Source: Phytopythium helicoides
Taxonomy: Eukaryota > Oomycota > Peronosporomycetes > Pythiales > Pythiaceae
Length of the DNA: 64,000 bases
Assembly: GCA_024867545.1 (NCBI GenBank)
Contig: JANFNE010000025.1
Span: forward strand, 862,937 to 926,936
Direction of reading: 5' to 3'
In this document: positions 41,886 to 54,100 of the stretch, in pieces
Layout of the letters: the number at the start of each line of letters is the position of its first letter
Numbering within the stretch: the first letter of the stretch is position 1
Notes under the pieces: generated by a model
What the model was told of the DNA's origin: nothing
The model's input: the letters and a program-made list of their open reading frames with translations, nothing else
Database searches by the model: none
Translations under genes and position numbers: made by a program

Positions 41886-43631
41886 ATGCAGCCGCTCGAG
41901 GCGCTCGCGGGCTTCCAGCGCTCGGCCGAGGCGCGCGCCGCCGCGCTCGCGTTCCAAGACGCGCAGTTCCGCCGCGGCAAGTATAAGGACGGGAGCTTGG
42001 TGCGTCTGCGCGGCGTGGTGCGCGACGTGCGCGACCCGGAGCTCGTGGTGCTGGCGGGCGGCGAGGGCGAGCGACTGGTGGAGCGCGTGCCGCTCCAGGT
42101 GGCTCCGCTGCGGCTTGGGGCCGAGTGGGGCGCGGAGGAGGAGCAGGAAGGCGCGGAGGTGAGCGGGGGCGAGGGCTCTGCGGGGTCTGAGGGGAGCGGC
42201 AGGGCGGCCAAGCGCAAGAGCGAGGCGGTGGAGGAGGAGACCGTGGAGGAGGAGACGGAGAGCAAGAAGCCCAAGGCTGCAGACGCGGACTCGGCTGGGG
42301 AGCACGCCGCGGGGTTCCAGGAGCAGCGCGTCAGCTTGTACGTGTACGACGGACAGTACCCGGACGTGGCGCTGGACGCCTTCCGCGTCAACGAGGCGTT
42401 CGAGTTCATTGGGATCTTGGACCTGGTGGTCGCGGGAGTGGAGGACCGCCCGGCGGCAGACACGCTCTCGCTGCAGGAGCTGCAGGAGCTGCAGATCTCG
42501 GACTGCCTTGGTGAGATCCAGCAGAAGACACAGTCGGGGGCGGTGCTGCACTGCTGCGACGTCATGCCTTTGGACAACGTCCACCACGTGCGGCCGAACG
42601 AGTCGGTTGAGTTCTTCAAGCAACTATCGAGCAGCAACAGCGCCCGCACGGAATTCTGCTCGAAGGAGTGGCAGGCTAAGGGACAGTCGGGAGACGTCGC
42701 TGCCGTTCGCTCCCAGCTGATCGACTACCTGGCGAGTCCTCTCGGCGGGGATCGAGTGGCGGCCGAATACCTGCTCTTGTGTCTTCTGTCGCGCGTGTAT
42801 GCTCGCCCCGATTCCTCCACGCCCCTCGGGAACCTCTCACTCAACCTTGTGCTCGGCGATTCAGTCAAAGGCGAAGCCACCAACAAGTTCGTGGAGGAGC
42901 TGCACAACTCACTTCGGCTCGTTGTGCCGATGGTGACAGACGTGAACCTATCTCTACAAAACCTGAACACGACCAAGTTCGCGCCTCACAAGAACTACGA
43001 GCAGGATATACTGATTGGAGGAGCTCTTCAAGTCGCTAATGGAACTGTCGTCGTTGTCGATGAAACCCAGCTGTCTGCTGGTCAGTTGAACGACCAAGGA
43101 GTGAAGAACATGGACGCGTTGCAGTCTCTCGTGGGCAAGATGCTTCTGCCGTACGATTTCCAGTACTACAGCATGGACTTCCCCCAGGACGTGACTATCG
43201 TTACTGTCTCGGAAGCCAAGAGCATTCTTCCGGTCACGGTTTCTGTGCCATTGAAGCCTGAAGCATCCTATAGTCCTTCCGCTCCAGCAGCAGCCTCCAT
43301 CGTAGACTCGTTCCGCTTGTTTCTGAGTGTATTGCGCTCATTGACAGTCTCGCTCGGGAACGAGGAGGCTGATATGGCCGAGAAACACTACGTTGAGCGT
43401 CGCAAGGCAAAGGAAAACGTCCAGGTACGCTACTTGTTCATCTTTGACCAGCAAGTTGTAGTTGTTTGAAAGCTGACTTTATGATCCCTGCAGCCTGACG
43501 ATCTTCATCGGTGGCTGCGTGTGGCGCGATTAATGGCGCTGAGTTATGGGGAAGATCGTGTGTCGAGCTCTACGTGGCAACAAATGCTGGAGCTTGAGTC
43601 CAAACGAGCATCCCGTGCCAAGTCTAACTAA
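41886..43631 (+). CDS. MCMBP: Mini-chromosome maintenance complex-binding protein
   Basis: MCMBP (ETG1 in plants) binds MCM2-7 subunits and helps unload or stabilise the replicative helicase. Exons 41886-43424 and 43494-43631 with a 69-bp phase-0 intron give 558 residues. Family features include the N-terminal SLVRLRGVVRDVRDPE, an acidic/KR-rich insertion with a putative nuclear signal (AAKRKSE), VSLYVYDGQYP, the central AAEYLLLCLLSRVYAR and the C-terminal LLPYDFQYYSMDF. Exon 2 encodes WLRVARLMALSYGE, the conserved ending. The start is only 52 bp after the kinase-phosphatase stop codon on the same strand. Confidence 0.9.
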
Positions 43632-43733
43632 GACTCCGAATGAAAACCGAAAAAAAAAAAAATCTGAACCTCAGTCACCACCATCGAACTGCGCGTTCTT
43701 TCATTCTGCTCGCTCCATCAAAAACTACCTTCA

Positions 43734-44109
43734 TTACCCATTGCTCGGGGACCACTTCTGAATGATCACGACCGAGAAATCATGCTCTGGTCATCAAAAT
43801 CACATGTTACTGCCATGTTTGGCACACACGAAGCTGTCAATCGTGCAGGAACTGACCGTGAGCCACCAGCAACTCGAGCTTCTTGACGCGGATGCGCATG
43901 TATTGGAGGTCGTTCTTGGGATTCAGGTCTCGCACGACCCCGCGAGCCTTAGTCGTGAGCTCCTTCATGTACAGCGCGTACTTCTCTGCGTCAGCCACAG
44001 GCATCGAGGGGTGGCGGCGCAGCACATTGCCGCTGCGGTCGGCGATGACATAGCCCTCGACTCCCTTATGGTTCTTGATACGCTCGAGGGTCTCCTCTAC
44101 CTCGGACAT
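43734..44109 (-). CDS. DYNLRB: Dynein light chain roadblock/LC7, two exons
   Basis: The roadblock light chain is a dimeric subunit of cytoplasmic and axonemal dyneins. Exons 44109-43857 and 43786-43734, separated by a 70-bp intron in phase 1, give 101 residues against the usual 96. The protein runs MSEVEETLERIKNHKGVEGY, VIADRSGNVLRRHPS, LNPKNDLQYMRIRVKKLELL and, from exon 2, HDFSVVIIQKW, which restores the family's final beta strand. Without splicing the frame would end early at HGQFLHD. It converges on MCMBP. Confidence 0.9.
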
Positions 44110-44253
44110 GGCAGTGCGTCTTGTTGTCTGCGCTGTTGTTTGCCGAATGAACCAGTAGGCCACCAACGTCAAAGAGTCGCGACGAGTCGAGCGTTGTTTC
44201 AACGCGATCTCTCTCTTTCATTGTTCAACAGCGTTGTTTCCTTCCAGCTACGT

Positions 44254-45015
44254 CTATGATGCCTCCTGCTCGGAGGACTTGACGTCGGCCTTGGGCTTGG
44301 CGACGATGTAGTAGGTCGTGCCGAAGTGGAAGCGGTGAATGGTCTCGACCTGCAGCCCGGCCTGGTTGACGATCTCGAGGATGTCCCTGTTCCAGTGGCA
44401 GCCCCACTTCTGTGCGTGCAGGTCTGCGAACTTGTCCAGCACGCTCGAGAGCCACTTGTAGCTGCTGGCGCCGTGCTCGAGCAGCAGGATGCGTCCGTCG
44501 GGTCGGCATACGCGCTGCATCTCTCTCAGCGTCTGCACGGGGTCGTCCATACTGCACAGCCCGAAGGTGTCGACGACGGCGTCGAAGCTGGCGTCCTGGA
44601 ACTGCAGCTCGCTGGCGCTCATGACGCGCAGCTCGCACTCGCGGTCGCCGCGCTTGCTCTCGACCTGCGCCAGCATTCCTTCGCTAAAGTCCGTGAGCGT
44701 CAGCCGCGCCTCGCGCGGGTACAGCGCCAGGTTGCGGCCCGTGCCCGCGGCCACCTCAAGCACGCGGCCCGAGGCGCCGCGCAGCAGCCAGCGCCGCATG
44801 AGCGAGATGCCCAGCAGCCGCTCGTCCCAGTCGACGTCCGCGTCGTACTGCGCCGCGTTGGCGTCGAACACCTGGCGCCGACGCGCGTCCGTCACCGCCG
44901 GCGCGTCACCGCCGCGCTTCGGCTCGTAGAACGTCAGGTACGCGCCCATGGCCGCCGCGCCGTACACGGCGGCGCCGCCCAGCAGCACGGCCGGCCGCTT
45001 CCACGCGGGCGCCAT
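44254..45015 (-). CDS. OMS1-like SAM-dependent methyltransferase, membrane-anchored, 253 aa
   Basis: The class I methyltransferase fold is clear. Motif I is VLEVAAGTGRNLALYP (near residue 86), followed by the acidic TLTDFSEGML, the post-I region FDAVVDTFGLCSMDDP and motif III RPDGRILLLEHG. A hydrophobic N-terminal segment (AVLLGGAAVYGAAAMGAYL) with basic residues before it suggests a mitochondrial inner-membrane anchor, as in yeast Oms1 and METTL7-type proteins. The substrate is unknown. The start codon is 143 bp from the divergent PIG-U gene. Confidence 0.82.
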   Translation of the reverse strand: MAPAWKRPAVLLGGAAVYGAAAMGAYLTFYEPKRGGDAPAVTDARRRQVFDANAAQYDADVDWDERLLGISLMRRWLLRGASGRVLEVAAGTGRNLALYPREARLTLTDFSEGMLAQVESKRGDRECELRVMSASELQFQDASFDAVVDTFGLCSMDDPVQTLREMQRVCRPDGRILLLEHGASSYKWLSSVLDKFADLHAQKWGCHWNRDILEIVNQAGLQVETIHRFHFGTTYYIVAKPKADVKSSEQEAS

Positions 45016-45158
45016 CTCTAGCGGAAAATGGTGGGTGTTGCCGCCTTTTCACGGCCTATCGTTGGCTATAATCCCGTCTATTCCCATTTTCAGCCAATCG
45101 AAACCTAGGAACCGGCGCTTTCCGTCGCCGCCACGTCAAGATACCCGGCGCCGACGAC
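45016..45158. promoter_or_regulatory. Short bidirectional promoter, methyltransferase / PIG-U
   Basis: A 143-bp divergent gap holding a CCAAT box at 45094-45098 and, just before it, TCTATTCCCATTTTC (45077-45091), which resembles the oomycete Inr+FPR core with one mismatch in the initiator. The latter lies about 70-80 bp before the PIG-U start. Confidence 0.45.
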
Positions 45159-46886
45159 ATGGGCAAGCTCGCGGGGGCGACGGCGCTACGGCTGGCTGTA
45201 TGCGCGGGGATGGCGCTGCGCCTGGCGCTGTACGCGGCGCCGGGCGCGCACGAGGCGCTGGCGGCGCGGCCGGAGCTGTCGACGCCCGTGTCGTCGCTGC
45301 GCCGCGTGCGCGAGAGCGTCTTCCTGTTCCGCAGCGCGGGCGACCCGTACGCAGGCGACGTCTTCCACCAGCCCGCGCTCGTCTTCGCGCTCTTCCACGC
45401 GCTGTTCGCGGCCGCTCCGCCTTGGTCGCAGTTCGCTGCGTGCTGCGCGCTCTTCATGGCCGTCGACGCGGCCATCGCGCTCGGCTTCGCGAGGCTCTGC
45501 AGGCGCACGCAGCAGATGGAGGAGGGGAGGACGCCCACGCACGGCGGAAAGGAGATTTGGCTGCATAGAGTCCCAGTGTCGCCGCTGCTCAAGCCGGACG
45601 TGCTGCCAGCTACGGTCGCGCTCATGTGGGGATTGATGGGGAAGGAAGGGCACGGACCAACGATCCACTGATGCGGATTGGTGTCGAATTGCAGATACCT
45701 GTGCAACCCGTATACGCTCGCCACCAGCGTGGCCATGTCGACGGTGTCGCTGACTCACTTGGCAGTTATCTACGCGCTCGTGTTTGCTGCGGAGGGTTCG
45801 TGCTTCAGATTCGTGATGCATGAGAAGGACTCAGAGCTGACTTTGTTGGGCCGTTTCAGGCGCTGTTGCGGCGTGTGCGCTCTGTATCGCCCTCGGCGCA
45901 TACCTGTCCGTTTACCCGCTCGTGTTGCTCGTTCCTGGAGCTCTACTACTCAGTCAGGCCCAGCGAACTAAGGTAGTGAGAGCACTCTTCATGTTTGTGG
46001 CTATGGTGTTGGCTTCTGACCTAACTCATGCGCATTAAGGACGGAAAGGACGACGGCGAAAAATTCCAGGCTCCGAGTGTCGTTCTAGTGCTCAAGATCG
46101 TTATCGCAACTTCTATCTGGCTCAGCGCGTTAATGTACCTGTCGTACTTGATTGCCGGCGGCTGGGATTTCCTTGAGGTGCGGTTGTCAAAGTTGTAATC
46201 AATCTTCTTCATGGCGCTCACTTTTGATCCTGCCAGAGCACATACCTCTGGGTGGCGCGGTACTCGGATCTGACGCCGAACGTTGGCATCTTCTGGTACT
46301 TCTTCATGGAGGTATTCGACCGATTCATTCCATACTTCCTGTTCGTCATGCATATCCACCCGTGCATCTATGTCGTGCCGATCTTCTTGCGCATGGCGTA
46401 CGTAATCGTATCCAGCTTTCTCTTTTTCGTGTCAATATTGACCTCTTCTGATGTTGGAGCAGAACTCGCCCTCAAGCGTATGCGTGCGTGTTGATCGGTA
46501 TCTTCTCCCTATTCCAAGCCTACCCGTGCTTTGGAGACTTCAGCTTTTTCCTCACTCTGATGGCGCTTCACCCCAAGGCTATCATGCGTGCGTATTATCA
46601 CTGCATAGAAACTCTTGCTCGAATTCCGTCCTGGTGGTGACGTTTTTGTTGGACAGTGATTGAAAAGCGTTATGTGTACGCATTGGGACTCACAGTCGCG
46701 ACCTGCATGCTTCCCATCATGTGGTTTCTGTGGCTGTTCCCAGCATCCGGCAACGCCAACTTTTTTTACAACCAGACGCTTGTGTACCAGATCTTCAACT
46801 CGCAACTCATCAACGCGTTCGTAGGGGCTTCCATGAAGCGCGACAAAGACCTGCAGAAATTTCGGAAACGCAAAACAGAGCAGTGA
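45159..46886 (+). CDS. PIGU: GPI transamidase subunit PIG-U, multi-exon
   Basis: PIG-U is a polytopic ER protein of the complex that attaches GPI anchors to nascent proteins. Family segments appear in order: GDVFHQPALVFALFHALF, YLCNPYTLATSVAMSTVSLT, GAYLSVYPLVLLVPGALLL, the signature YSDLTPNVGIFWYFFMEVFD followed by FIPYFLFVMHIH, PCFGDFSFFLTLMALHP, and the C-terminal VYALGLTVATCMLPIMWFLW to a basic tail ending RKRKTEQ. They are split by about five short introns (roughly 45630-45690, 45800-45860, 45972-46040, 46175-46235 and 46590-46655), so exon ends are approximate. It is the only GPI-pathway gene in the window. Confidence 0.9.
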
Positions 46887-46989
46887 GCAACCTGCACAAG
46901 TACATAGAGGCATCATACGCTAAGCAAGTAAAATGCAATGCTGGTCGTACTTCACAAGCTTCTGTGTCCTGACTCGTTCTTGAATATTG

Positions 46990-49259
46990 TCAACGTTTAG
47001 CTTTAGCAATCGAAGGAAGAGGCTTGAGTGGGAAAACAGCTTTGGTGTCCACTAAAGACTCAGAATTAACTGAGCCAAAGATCCGAATCGTTCCTGACGG
47101 AGGATTTGGAAATTCTCGCATATATTTGGCTCGAGGAAGCAACGAATTCTCCACCTGTACAGGATACAAATATCACTAGGCATGCTGATCGCCGGCGAAA
47201 ACAGTACAGCAAAATACTCACTGTAGAATGGGAAGCCTCGTCGTGCTCCTGGAATTCTGCTTCATCTAGCTCCGCTAGTTTGAAGCGGTTTCGAGATTGT
47301 TTAGACGGAGGAAGTCGTCGCTCTTGTGACGGTGTCCGTGTCCGTAAAGAGTGCAATTTCGTTGTCGGGTTAACCTGGCAAAATCGAATAATCCAGAGGG
47401 TGATTTATCAAATATCCATCATGATCACAGCAGAGGAACGTACCGATCGTTTTGGCGCCGTTGGACTTGTATCAACATTTCGGAGCATCAGCATCGCACT
47501 TGTCTGGTCGATGTGGCGACTATCGTCCTCTGGTTGCTCTGGTAGCTCGGATTGACTAGGCTGGATCTTTTCTTCCGACTGTGACGACTTGATTGGGATA
47601 TCTGCTTGCCGATGCTTTAGTCGGGGAGGCGGTGATACCTTTGCTTTTGGATCAATGCGTTTTCCATCGGGGCCAATCAGAGCAACGCCTGCTGCTAACG
47701 GGGTCTTTGTTGGGTCGAGCTCTAGTTTTGGATACTTGTCAAATGAGCCCAATTGGCCCTCAAATTCTGGTCGTGCCTCAATCTGCGGTGCAAGTAGCAT
47801 TCTATAAGTACGGGCAGAATGACCATGAGCAAGAAGCAACGACTTTCAAATCTTACTCGTTTCGCATCAATCGCGTTGGGCTTTGATGACGATTTCTTTA
47901 CAGATACAACAGGTAGTGCTGCTTTGCTGGTCGTGTTTATAGGCTCTTCGTTCGTTGAGTGATCATCAGCAAGACCTTCCGATAAGTTATCTACAGGTGC
48001 TGGTATGCCTATGCGTGGCTGAATATTCGCCTTTTTGCTTAAATCTTGGTTGATTTCACTACGTGCCTTTCTTCCAACAAGGTAGCAATTTTCACCCACC
48101 AAGACCTCTCCAGCAGCTCCCAAAATTACGACATCGGAGGAAACTCCGCGATAGTCCTCGCTTCGGTATGTGCCCTCGATGTGATCGTCACCAACCCTTT
48201 CTAGAGCAGGGGTGGATGCCATAGCACTCAGAAGTCTAGTTTGCACTTCTGCCATCGGTTTTGCAAGCGATGACAGTTGGATAGAAGTTTTTGTACGAAA
48301 GCCACCTATCCTGCTCTGTCCTCTAGAAGCTGAGATTCTTAATACTTCTTCTCTCTCAAGTGATAGGGATGGGTCCTCAAGTGATCGTAGTTTCAGAGGG
48401 GTCTCTGCTTTGCGTTGTATCTGCTGTGTGAGTCGTCTTCTTGCCTCCCGCGTTGCCATATCTCGCTCGATCTCGCCTCGTCGAATCGCCTCACCAGCAT
48501 CAACCAATTTTCTCGAAGTGCTTCCAGCCAATGAGGCTGAATCATCGTGATTGCTGTCCCATGCCTCATGTTCCGTTACCAATGCGTTCAATGGCGTATG
48601 CGCTCCATCGCTCCACGGCAAAATTTGAAAGGGGGCTGAAGGATTTACATTTAGACGAGTGAGTTTGGAGAGCTTGGTTGCAAACAGCGCACTACGCATC
48701 GACAGACTGGGAGCTCTTATGGATCCTCCAAATCGTGAGGCCGCCCGTGATGACGCTCTTGACGTTGGCCCACCTGAGAGTCCTCCCTTCAGTGCTAGCT
48801 TCTTGTGTTTGGACTTTCTGGTTGCGCGCTTCGAGACGTGACGATCGAATGAAACAGGTTTCGGCTCTTGATCGCTTGAGAAGCTTATGAGTGGCGCATC
48901 ATGGATATTCTTTGTAGCTAGAAATATCGAAGGAAGAAGTGCTTCAAGCAACCCTGTGACGGCACAAGCAAACTTGACACCACAACGTCGTCAAGTAGAA
49001 GCTAAAAACTTATCATTGACATCATGACTTACTGTAGCGTCGACAACTTCAGGGGGAACACAATCATCGATCTCAATCTCCATGTCAACCACAGGTGCTA
49101 TCACTTGCTGAGAAAGAACATCGTCAGCGAGGAATAGTGTGCTACAAACTTGCGGCGCAGAACGATACGCACCACAAGTGACGCCATGTCTTCCTCTTGG
49201 TCGCTGCTGGATTCATCATTGCTCATTGCTGCGTCCGCAAGGCTCGAGTCTGGTGGCAT
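46990..49259 (-). CDS. Ser-rich protein of unknown function, multi-exon
   Basis: I do not recognise this gene. Coding exons can be joined by GT..AG introns. A first acidic exon (MPPDSSLADAAMSNDESSSD) starts at the ATG at 49259, with a possible further 5' exon upstream. A short exon (DMEIEIDDCVPPEVVDA) follows, then a large exon of about 370 codons ending near 47850 with basic, Ser-rich sequence (KRATRKSKHKKLALKGG). Next come LLAPQIEARPEFEGQLGSFD and AAGVALIGPDGKRIDPKAK, then RNRFKLAELDEAEFQEHDE, and a final exon with LPRAKYMREFPNPPSGTIRI ending KAKR. There are no membrane segments. The second exon junction needs a one-base correction. Possibly a cytoskeletal or ciliary scaffold, but there is no direct evidence. 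Confidence 0.6.
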
Positions 49260-49286
49260 GGCGTCAAAGAGGCCATTACCCGCCAC

Positions 49287-49646
49287 GGTGACTCGCTGCA
49301 GATGGTGACTGAATTCGCGGGGACCAAAGATAGCTCAAGTGGTAGGTATTTTGGATCTTGCCTTTGCTGTAAAGCAGGAGTACTATGTGTGAGGCGAACC
49401 TCTTTCACTACATTTCTTTGCTCACGTGCATGTGGCTCATCAGCACAATGTCAAAGCAAAACTCTACTCATCGCTCTTTTTTTCTTTTTCTTTTTGTTTT
49501 CTTGTAATCTCGAGCACACCTCCTCCACCTCTGCATTCTTGTCTGTTGCTCTACGTGCCGAGCACAGCAATTGAGCTCAGCCATCACAATCAGAGGGCAC
49601 CGTAGTTACAAGGCGCTGCCCCGCGTTCCCAACTAACGTTGTCTAA
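49287..49646. other. Spacer upstream of the unknown gene and downstream of eIF3m
   Basis: No gene was identified. It may contain a 5' exon of the unknown minus-strand gene, because a splice-acceptor-like CATCTGCAG (minus strand) lies near 49295. A pyrimidine-rich T/C run lies at 49479-49503. Confidence 0.35.
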
Positions 49647-50848
49647 TTACTGCGCCGCCTGCGCCTGCCGCGCGTTCCGGATGATCTGAAGCAGCGAGCC
49701 GACGTTCGTCTTGTACTGCTGGAGCTTAGCGTCCACCTCAGCCCACTGCGCCGCGCCAAAGCCGCGCTGAAGAGCGCGCGAAATGACCACAGTGCGGCGC
49801 AGCTGGTCGATCTTGGCCGTCACGACGCCGGCCGTGATGGCCCGCACGACCCACTGCTCGACGGCGTCCTCGGCGACATCGAGCTTCTTGGCGACGACCG
49901 CGTACGGGATCTCGTCAAAGCCCGTGGGCAGCGACGCGAGCGTGAAGAGGCGCATGGCGGTTGAGAGCTCGGTCTCATCGAGGTCGTTGTCCTTGAGCAC
50001 GGCCGCGTTGGCCTTGCTGAATGCCGCGAACTCGGCGAGCGTCTTGGTGGAAACGATCTCAAGCAGCTCGAAGAGCTTGCCGTTGGTCTTGCAGGGCTTG
50101 AGCGTGGCGGCCACCACGGGGTGGGCGAGCAGGTCCACGCGCGCGAGGAAGCTGGCAACAGGCTGCTTGAGCACGAGCTTGGCGGCGCGTGCCGCGACGT
50201 CCTTTCCAGCCTCGAGCTCCTTGGCGTCCGTGACGCCGGCAAAGGTGGCAAGGTACTTCTCGAGGAAGGCGAGCACCTTGGTGCTGTCGGCGTCGTCCTT
50301 GGCGGCGGCGTCCGCGATGGCCAGGAAGAGCTTGCGGCGCTGCGCCGGCGTGAGCTTGTCTCCCAGCAGCGTCTCGGCCGAGTCGTAGTAGCCGCTCACA
50401 AGCGCGGCGTTGCCGGACGCGCTGGCGAACTCAATCACCGCGACAAGCGCGTCAAAGCGCAGCACTGGGAATCCTGTGGCCTTGTTGAACACGTTGGTGG
50501 CACTGTATCATCATCCTCAGCGTCAGTCGAGCGCCCCAAAACCTCCTCAGCAGCCCACACAACGCACACGCGCAGACGCAGCACGGGCTTATCACCCGCG
50601 TCACTCGTGGCGGCGACCAGCAGCGCGCGCAGCTGCGGCTCTGGCTCGGGCGTAGCCAACTGCACGTCGACGAGCAGCGAGAGCGCGGCCTCGACGTCCG
50701 CCTCGGCCTCTAGCGCCAGCAGCGCGGCGACCTGAGGGCCCACGGCGGCTGCGACAGGAGCGAGCGCGCCCTTCTTGATGTCGGCGCTCAGGTCCAGCGA
50801 CTGGCCCAGCAGCTGGTTGACGTAGGCGACGAGCAGCGAGGCGGCCAT
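49647..50848 (-). CDS. EIF3M: Translation initiation factor eIF3 subunit M (PCI domain)
   Basis: eIF3m is a PCI-domain subunit of the eIF3 octamer that prepares the 43S ribosome. Exons 50848-50568 and 50502-49647, with a 65-bp intron in phase 2, give 378 residues, close to the usual 370-390. The junction restores LRLRVATNVFNKATGFPVLR. The PCI/winged-helix part is in the C-terminal half (FDEIPYAVVAKKLDVAEDAV, then ITAGVVTAKIDQLRRTVVIS) and the last helix is KLQQYKTNVGSLLQII. The gene is divergent from kinesin-2. Confidence 0.9.
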
Positions 50849-51109
50849 GGCGGGCGGGGGAAGGAAGCTCTGCTCAGGAATGGAGCGCCGCGGCAGCCAA
50901 CCCTCGGCGGCCACCCGCATTGCGCAACTTTATATAGAGCGGTTGCGGAATGGGGGTGGATCCCCCCGGGAGAGTGACAGAGCGACAGCGCGCTTGAACG
51001 GGTTGCCGCGCGCTTCAACGTGAGCAGTTTCTATTGATACTGATGGAAGAGACGCTATTTTCAGCGAGTGAGGAGCGCGAGGGGAGGTGGGACAGACCGC
51101 GTTGCGGCC
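50849..51109. promoter_or_regulatory. Divergent intergenic region, eIF3m / kinesin-2
   Basis: A 261-bp gap between two start codons that face away from each other. TATATAGAG near 50932 is TATA-like for the eIF3m side. No other motif is firm. Confidence 0.3.
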
Positions 51110-54100
51110 ATGGAGGAGGACGCCGCGAGGGATAAGGAGACCGTCAAGGTGGTCGTGCGCTGCCGCCCGCTGTTCGGCAAGGAGGTCGTGGAGGGACGGA
51201 AATCCATCGTCTCGATCGACTCGGCCGGAGCGCTCATTTCCATTAAGTGCCCAGAGAACGACCAGCTCAAGTCGTTCACGTTTGACGCAGTCTACGATGA
51301 AAACACGTCGCAGCGACAGTTCTACGACGAGTCGGGATACCCGCTCGTCGAGTCCATCTTTGAAGGATACAACGGCACCATTTTCGCCTATGGACAGACG
51401 GGTTGCGGCAAGACGCACACGATGCAGGGGAAGGACTCCCCGCCAGAGTTGCGCGGAGTCATCCCCCACTCGTTCGACCATATATTCGACACGATCAAAG
51501 CAGACCCCAGCCGCGAGTACATGGTGCGCGCGTCCTACCTCGAAATATACAACGAAGACATTCGAGACCTACTCGGCGACGACTCGAAAAAGAAGCTCGA
51601 CCTCAAGGAAGCTGCAGATGGGTCCGTCTACGTGAAGGAGCTGACGGAAGTCGTGGTTGGTGATGTCGACTCGATGAACCGTGTCATGAACCGTGGGTTT
51701 AAAAACCGTACCATCGGCGCCACGTTGATGGTGGGTGGACATAACATTTTCTCTTTTTTTTGTGTGTACTAACCGTTTAGAGTTGTGTAGAACGAGGGCT
51801 CATCACGCTCGCACTCCATTTTTACAGTCGTGGTTGAGACCAGCGAGAAAATTGACAATGAGGAGCACTTCAAGGCTGGAAAGGTAGATCGGATATTTCT
51901 CTTTACTCATGTATTTACGGGAGCTCACGCGGCATTGCAGCTAAACCTCGTCGATCTCGCTGGAAGTGAGCGCCAAAGCAAAACGGGTGCTACTGGAAAT
52001 CGTCTCAAAGTAAGTTTTTTTTTCCTTTCTAAAAGTTCGCTGGCTAGCGTAGTAATCGTGGATGGTGCGCTCGCGTTACCAGGAAGGATGTAAAATCAAT
52101 TTGAGCCTTTCTGCGCTCGGGAATGTCATTTCAGCTCTTGTAGACGGCAAGGGCAAGCACATCCCGTACCGAGACTCTAAGCTCACACGACTGCTTCAAG
52201 ACTCACTTGGTGGTAATACGAAAACTCTCATGGTGGCGGCTGTGAGTCCTGCAGACTACAACTACGACGAGACATTATCGACATTGCGGTACGCTAACCG
52301 TGCAAAGAATATTAAAAACAAGCCTGTCGTGAATGAAGACCCCAAAGACGCAAAACTTCGAGAGTACAAAGAAGAGATCGAACGATTGAAGAAGCTGCTT
52401 GAGTCACAATCGCGTGGGTCAGCAATGGGATCGGCTAGTGGGATGTCGACGCCTATTCGCCCTCTCTCTTCAAACAGCATTGAGCCGACGCCTCGCGAGC
52501 TCAATAGTCGAGGCGAAATGATGGATAGTGCTACCTTAGCGAAAGAGAGAGAAGAGATTGCAAAATATCAGCAAGAGGCTGCGGCAATGCTCGAACAGGC
52601 AAAACGAATGATGGATGAAGCACGCGCACTACAGGCACAGCAGCTGCAGAATGAGCAAGCTCTACAAGCAGCAACAGATCCATCATCTAGTCCAGTAGCC
52701 AACGATAAGGAAATATCACTGCCCGAGGAACCGAAAGCGATAGTTCAGCTTCCTGTCAACCCGCCAATCCAATCCACAATTGATGATAGCGATGGTCCAA
52801 GCTCTGGCCGTCCTCGCCGACCTTCGAGACTTGCTGGTAGCCTTCCACCACTCGGATCATCGCTTCCTTCTAGCTCGGAACCGACAATGAAGCGAGAATT
52901 AGAGATTGTTGAGCCACAGCAAACGGCACATTCTAGACTACCAGAGCAGCAACCTTTAACGTCCTCTCTTTCTTCTCAAGGATCGGATATCAATCTAAAG
53001 CAAAAGCCTAGTTCAAGCGAGTTGGCAGCTAAAGCGGAAGAGGACGCGAAGATTGCCAAAGCATTGTGGAATGCCGCGCAAATTGACAAGCAAGCTAAAG
53101 AAATGATGACTAAAGCCCAAAGTATGATGGAAGCGGCAGAGCTGCGCGCAAAAGAAGCCAAAAAAGTAAAAATCGTGAAGGAAGTCGTAGTTAAGGAGGT
53201 CATTCCAGATCATCACGTCCGAGAGAAGGAGGAACTGCGAGAAATGAACCAATCTATTCTAGATCAACGAGACCGTATCGGAAAGGAGTTGGAACGAACA
53301 CAAGAAGCGATGGAGGCTTTTTTACGCGAGAAAGAAGAACTTCGAAACAAACTCAAGAAAATTGAAAGCCACATCTTGGGTGGCTCCTCAGCACGTCAAG
53401 TTGGTGAAACGTCATCTGCTATTGACTCAGAAATTGCACTCCTGAAGCAACAGGTGGAGTATAGGCGAACACAACTCAAGCTAAAAGAGAAAGCCAAGCG
53501 TGAAGCACGCCATGAAATGGAGAGGAAGGCATTAGTTATTGAAAAGCAGCAGATGGAAGAGGAGCTGAAGACAGCTCAGGAAACTGCTCAAGCTGCACTT
53601 GCAACCGCAAAGCGGAAAGAAGCAAAGCATCGAGCAAAGTTAGAGGCGCTGCGGCAGGAGATCGCTGACCTCAACAACGAATTTGAGCGTGAACGCGAAA
53701 ACCTGTTAGACACTATCCGAGAGCAGACTAAAGAATCCAAGCTCCTTGAGCAGCTTATTGAGGTTTTCCTACCACAGAACGAACTTGTTAAAGTTTGGGA
53801 GCGTGCAGTGTGGAGCGAGGAGCGAGAGGAATGGACGCTTCCAAAGCTAAAGCCACGTAGTGACTTTCAGAAGATCAAATTGCCAACTTTGGGGTTTGGA
53901 GGTGGAGCTGGGTCTTTATTAAATGGAGATGGAGTCGAGTCAGGAGGTGCTGAAGTCGTTTCTGATGAAGAGAATATAGGAGCAGGCCCAGCCACCCAAT
54001 CTTCAAACGGTGGGGCAAGCAGCCGAGCAGCAATGTCAGGCAGCCGACAACAGCAGCGACGAAATCTCATCCCTCGCGCTCCAGCAATAACCCAAAACAC

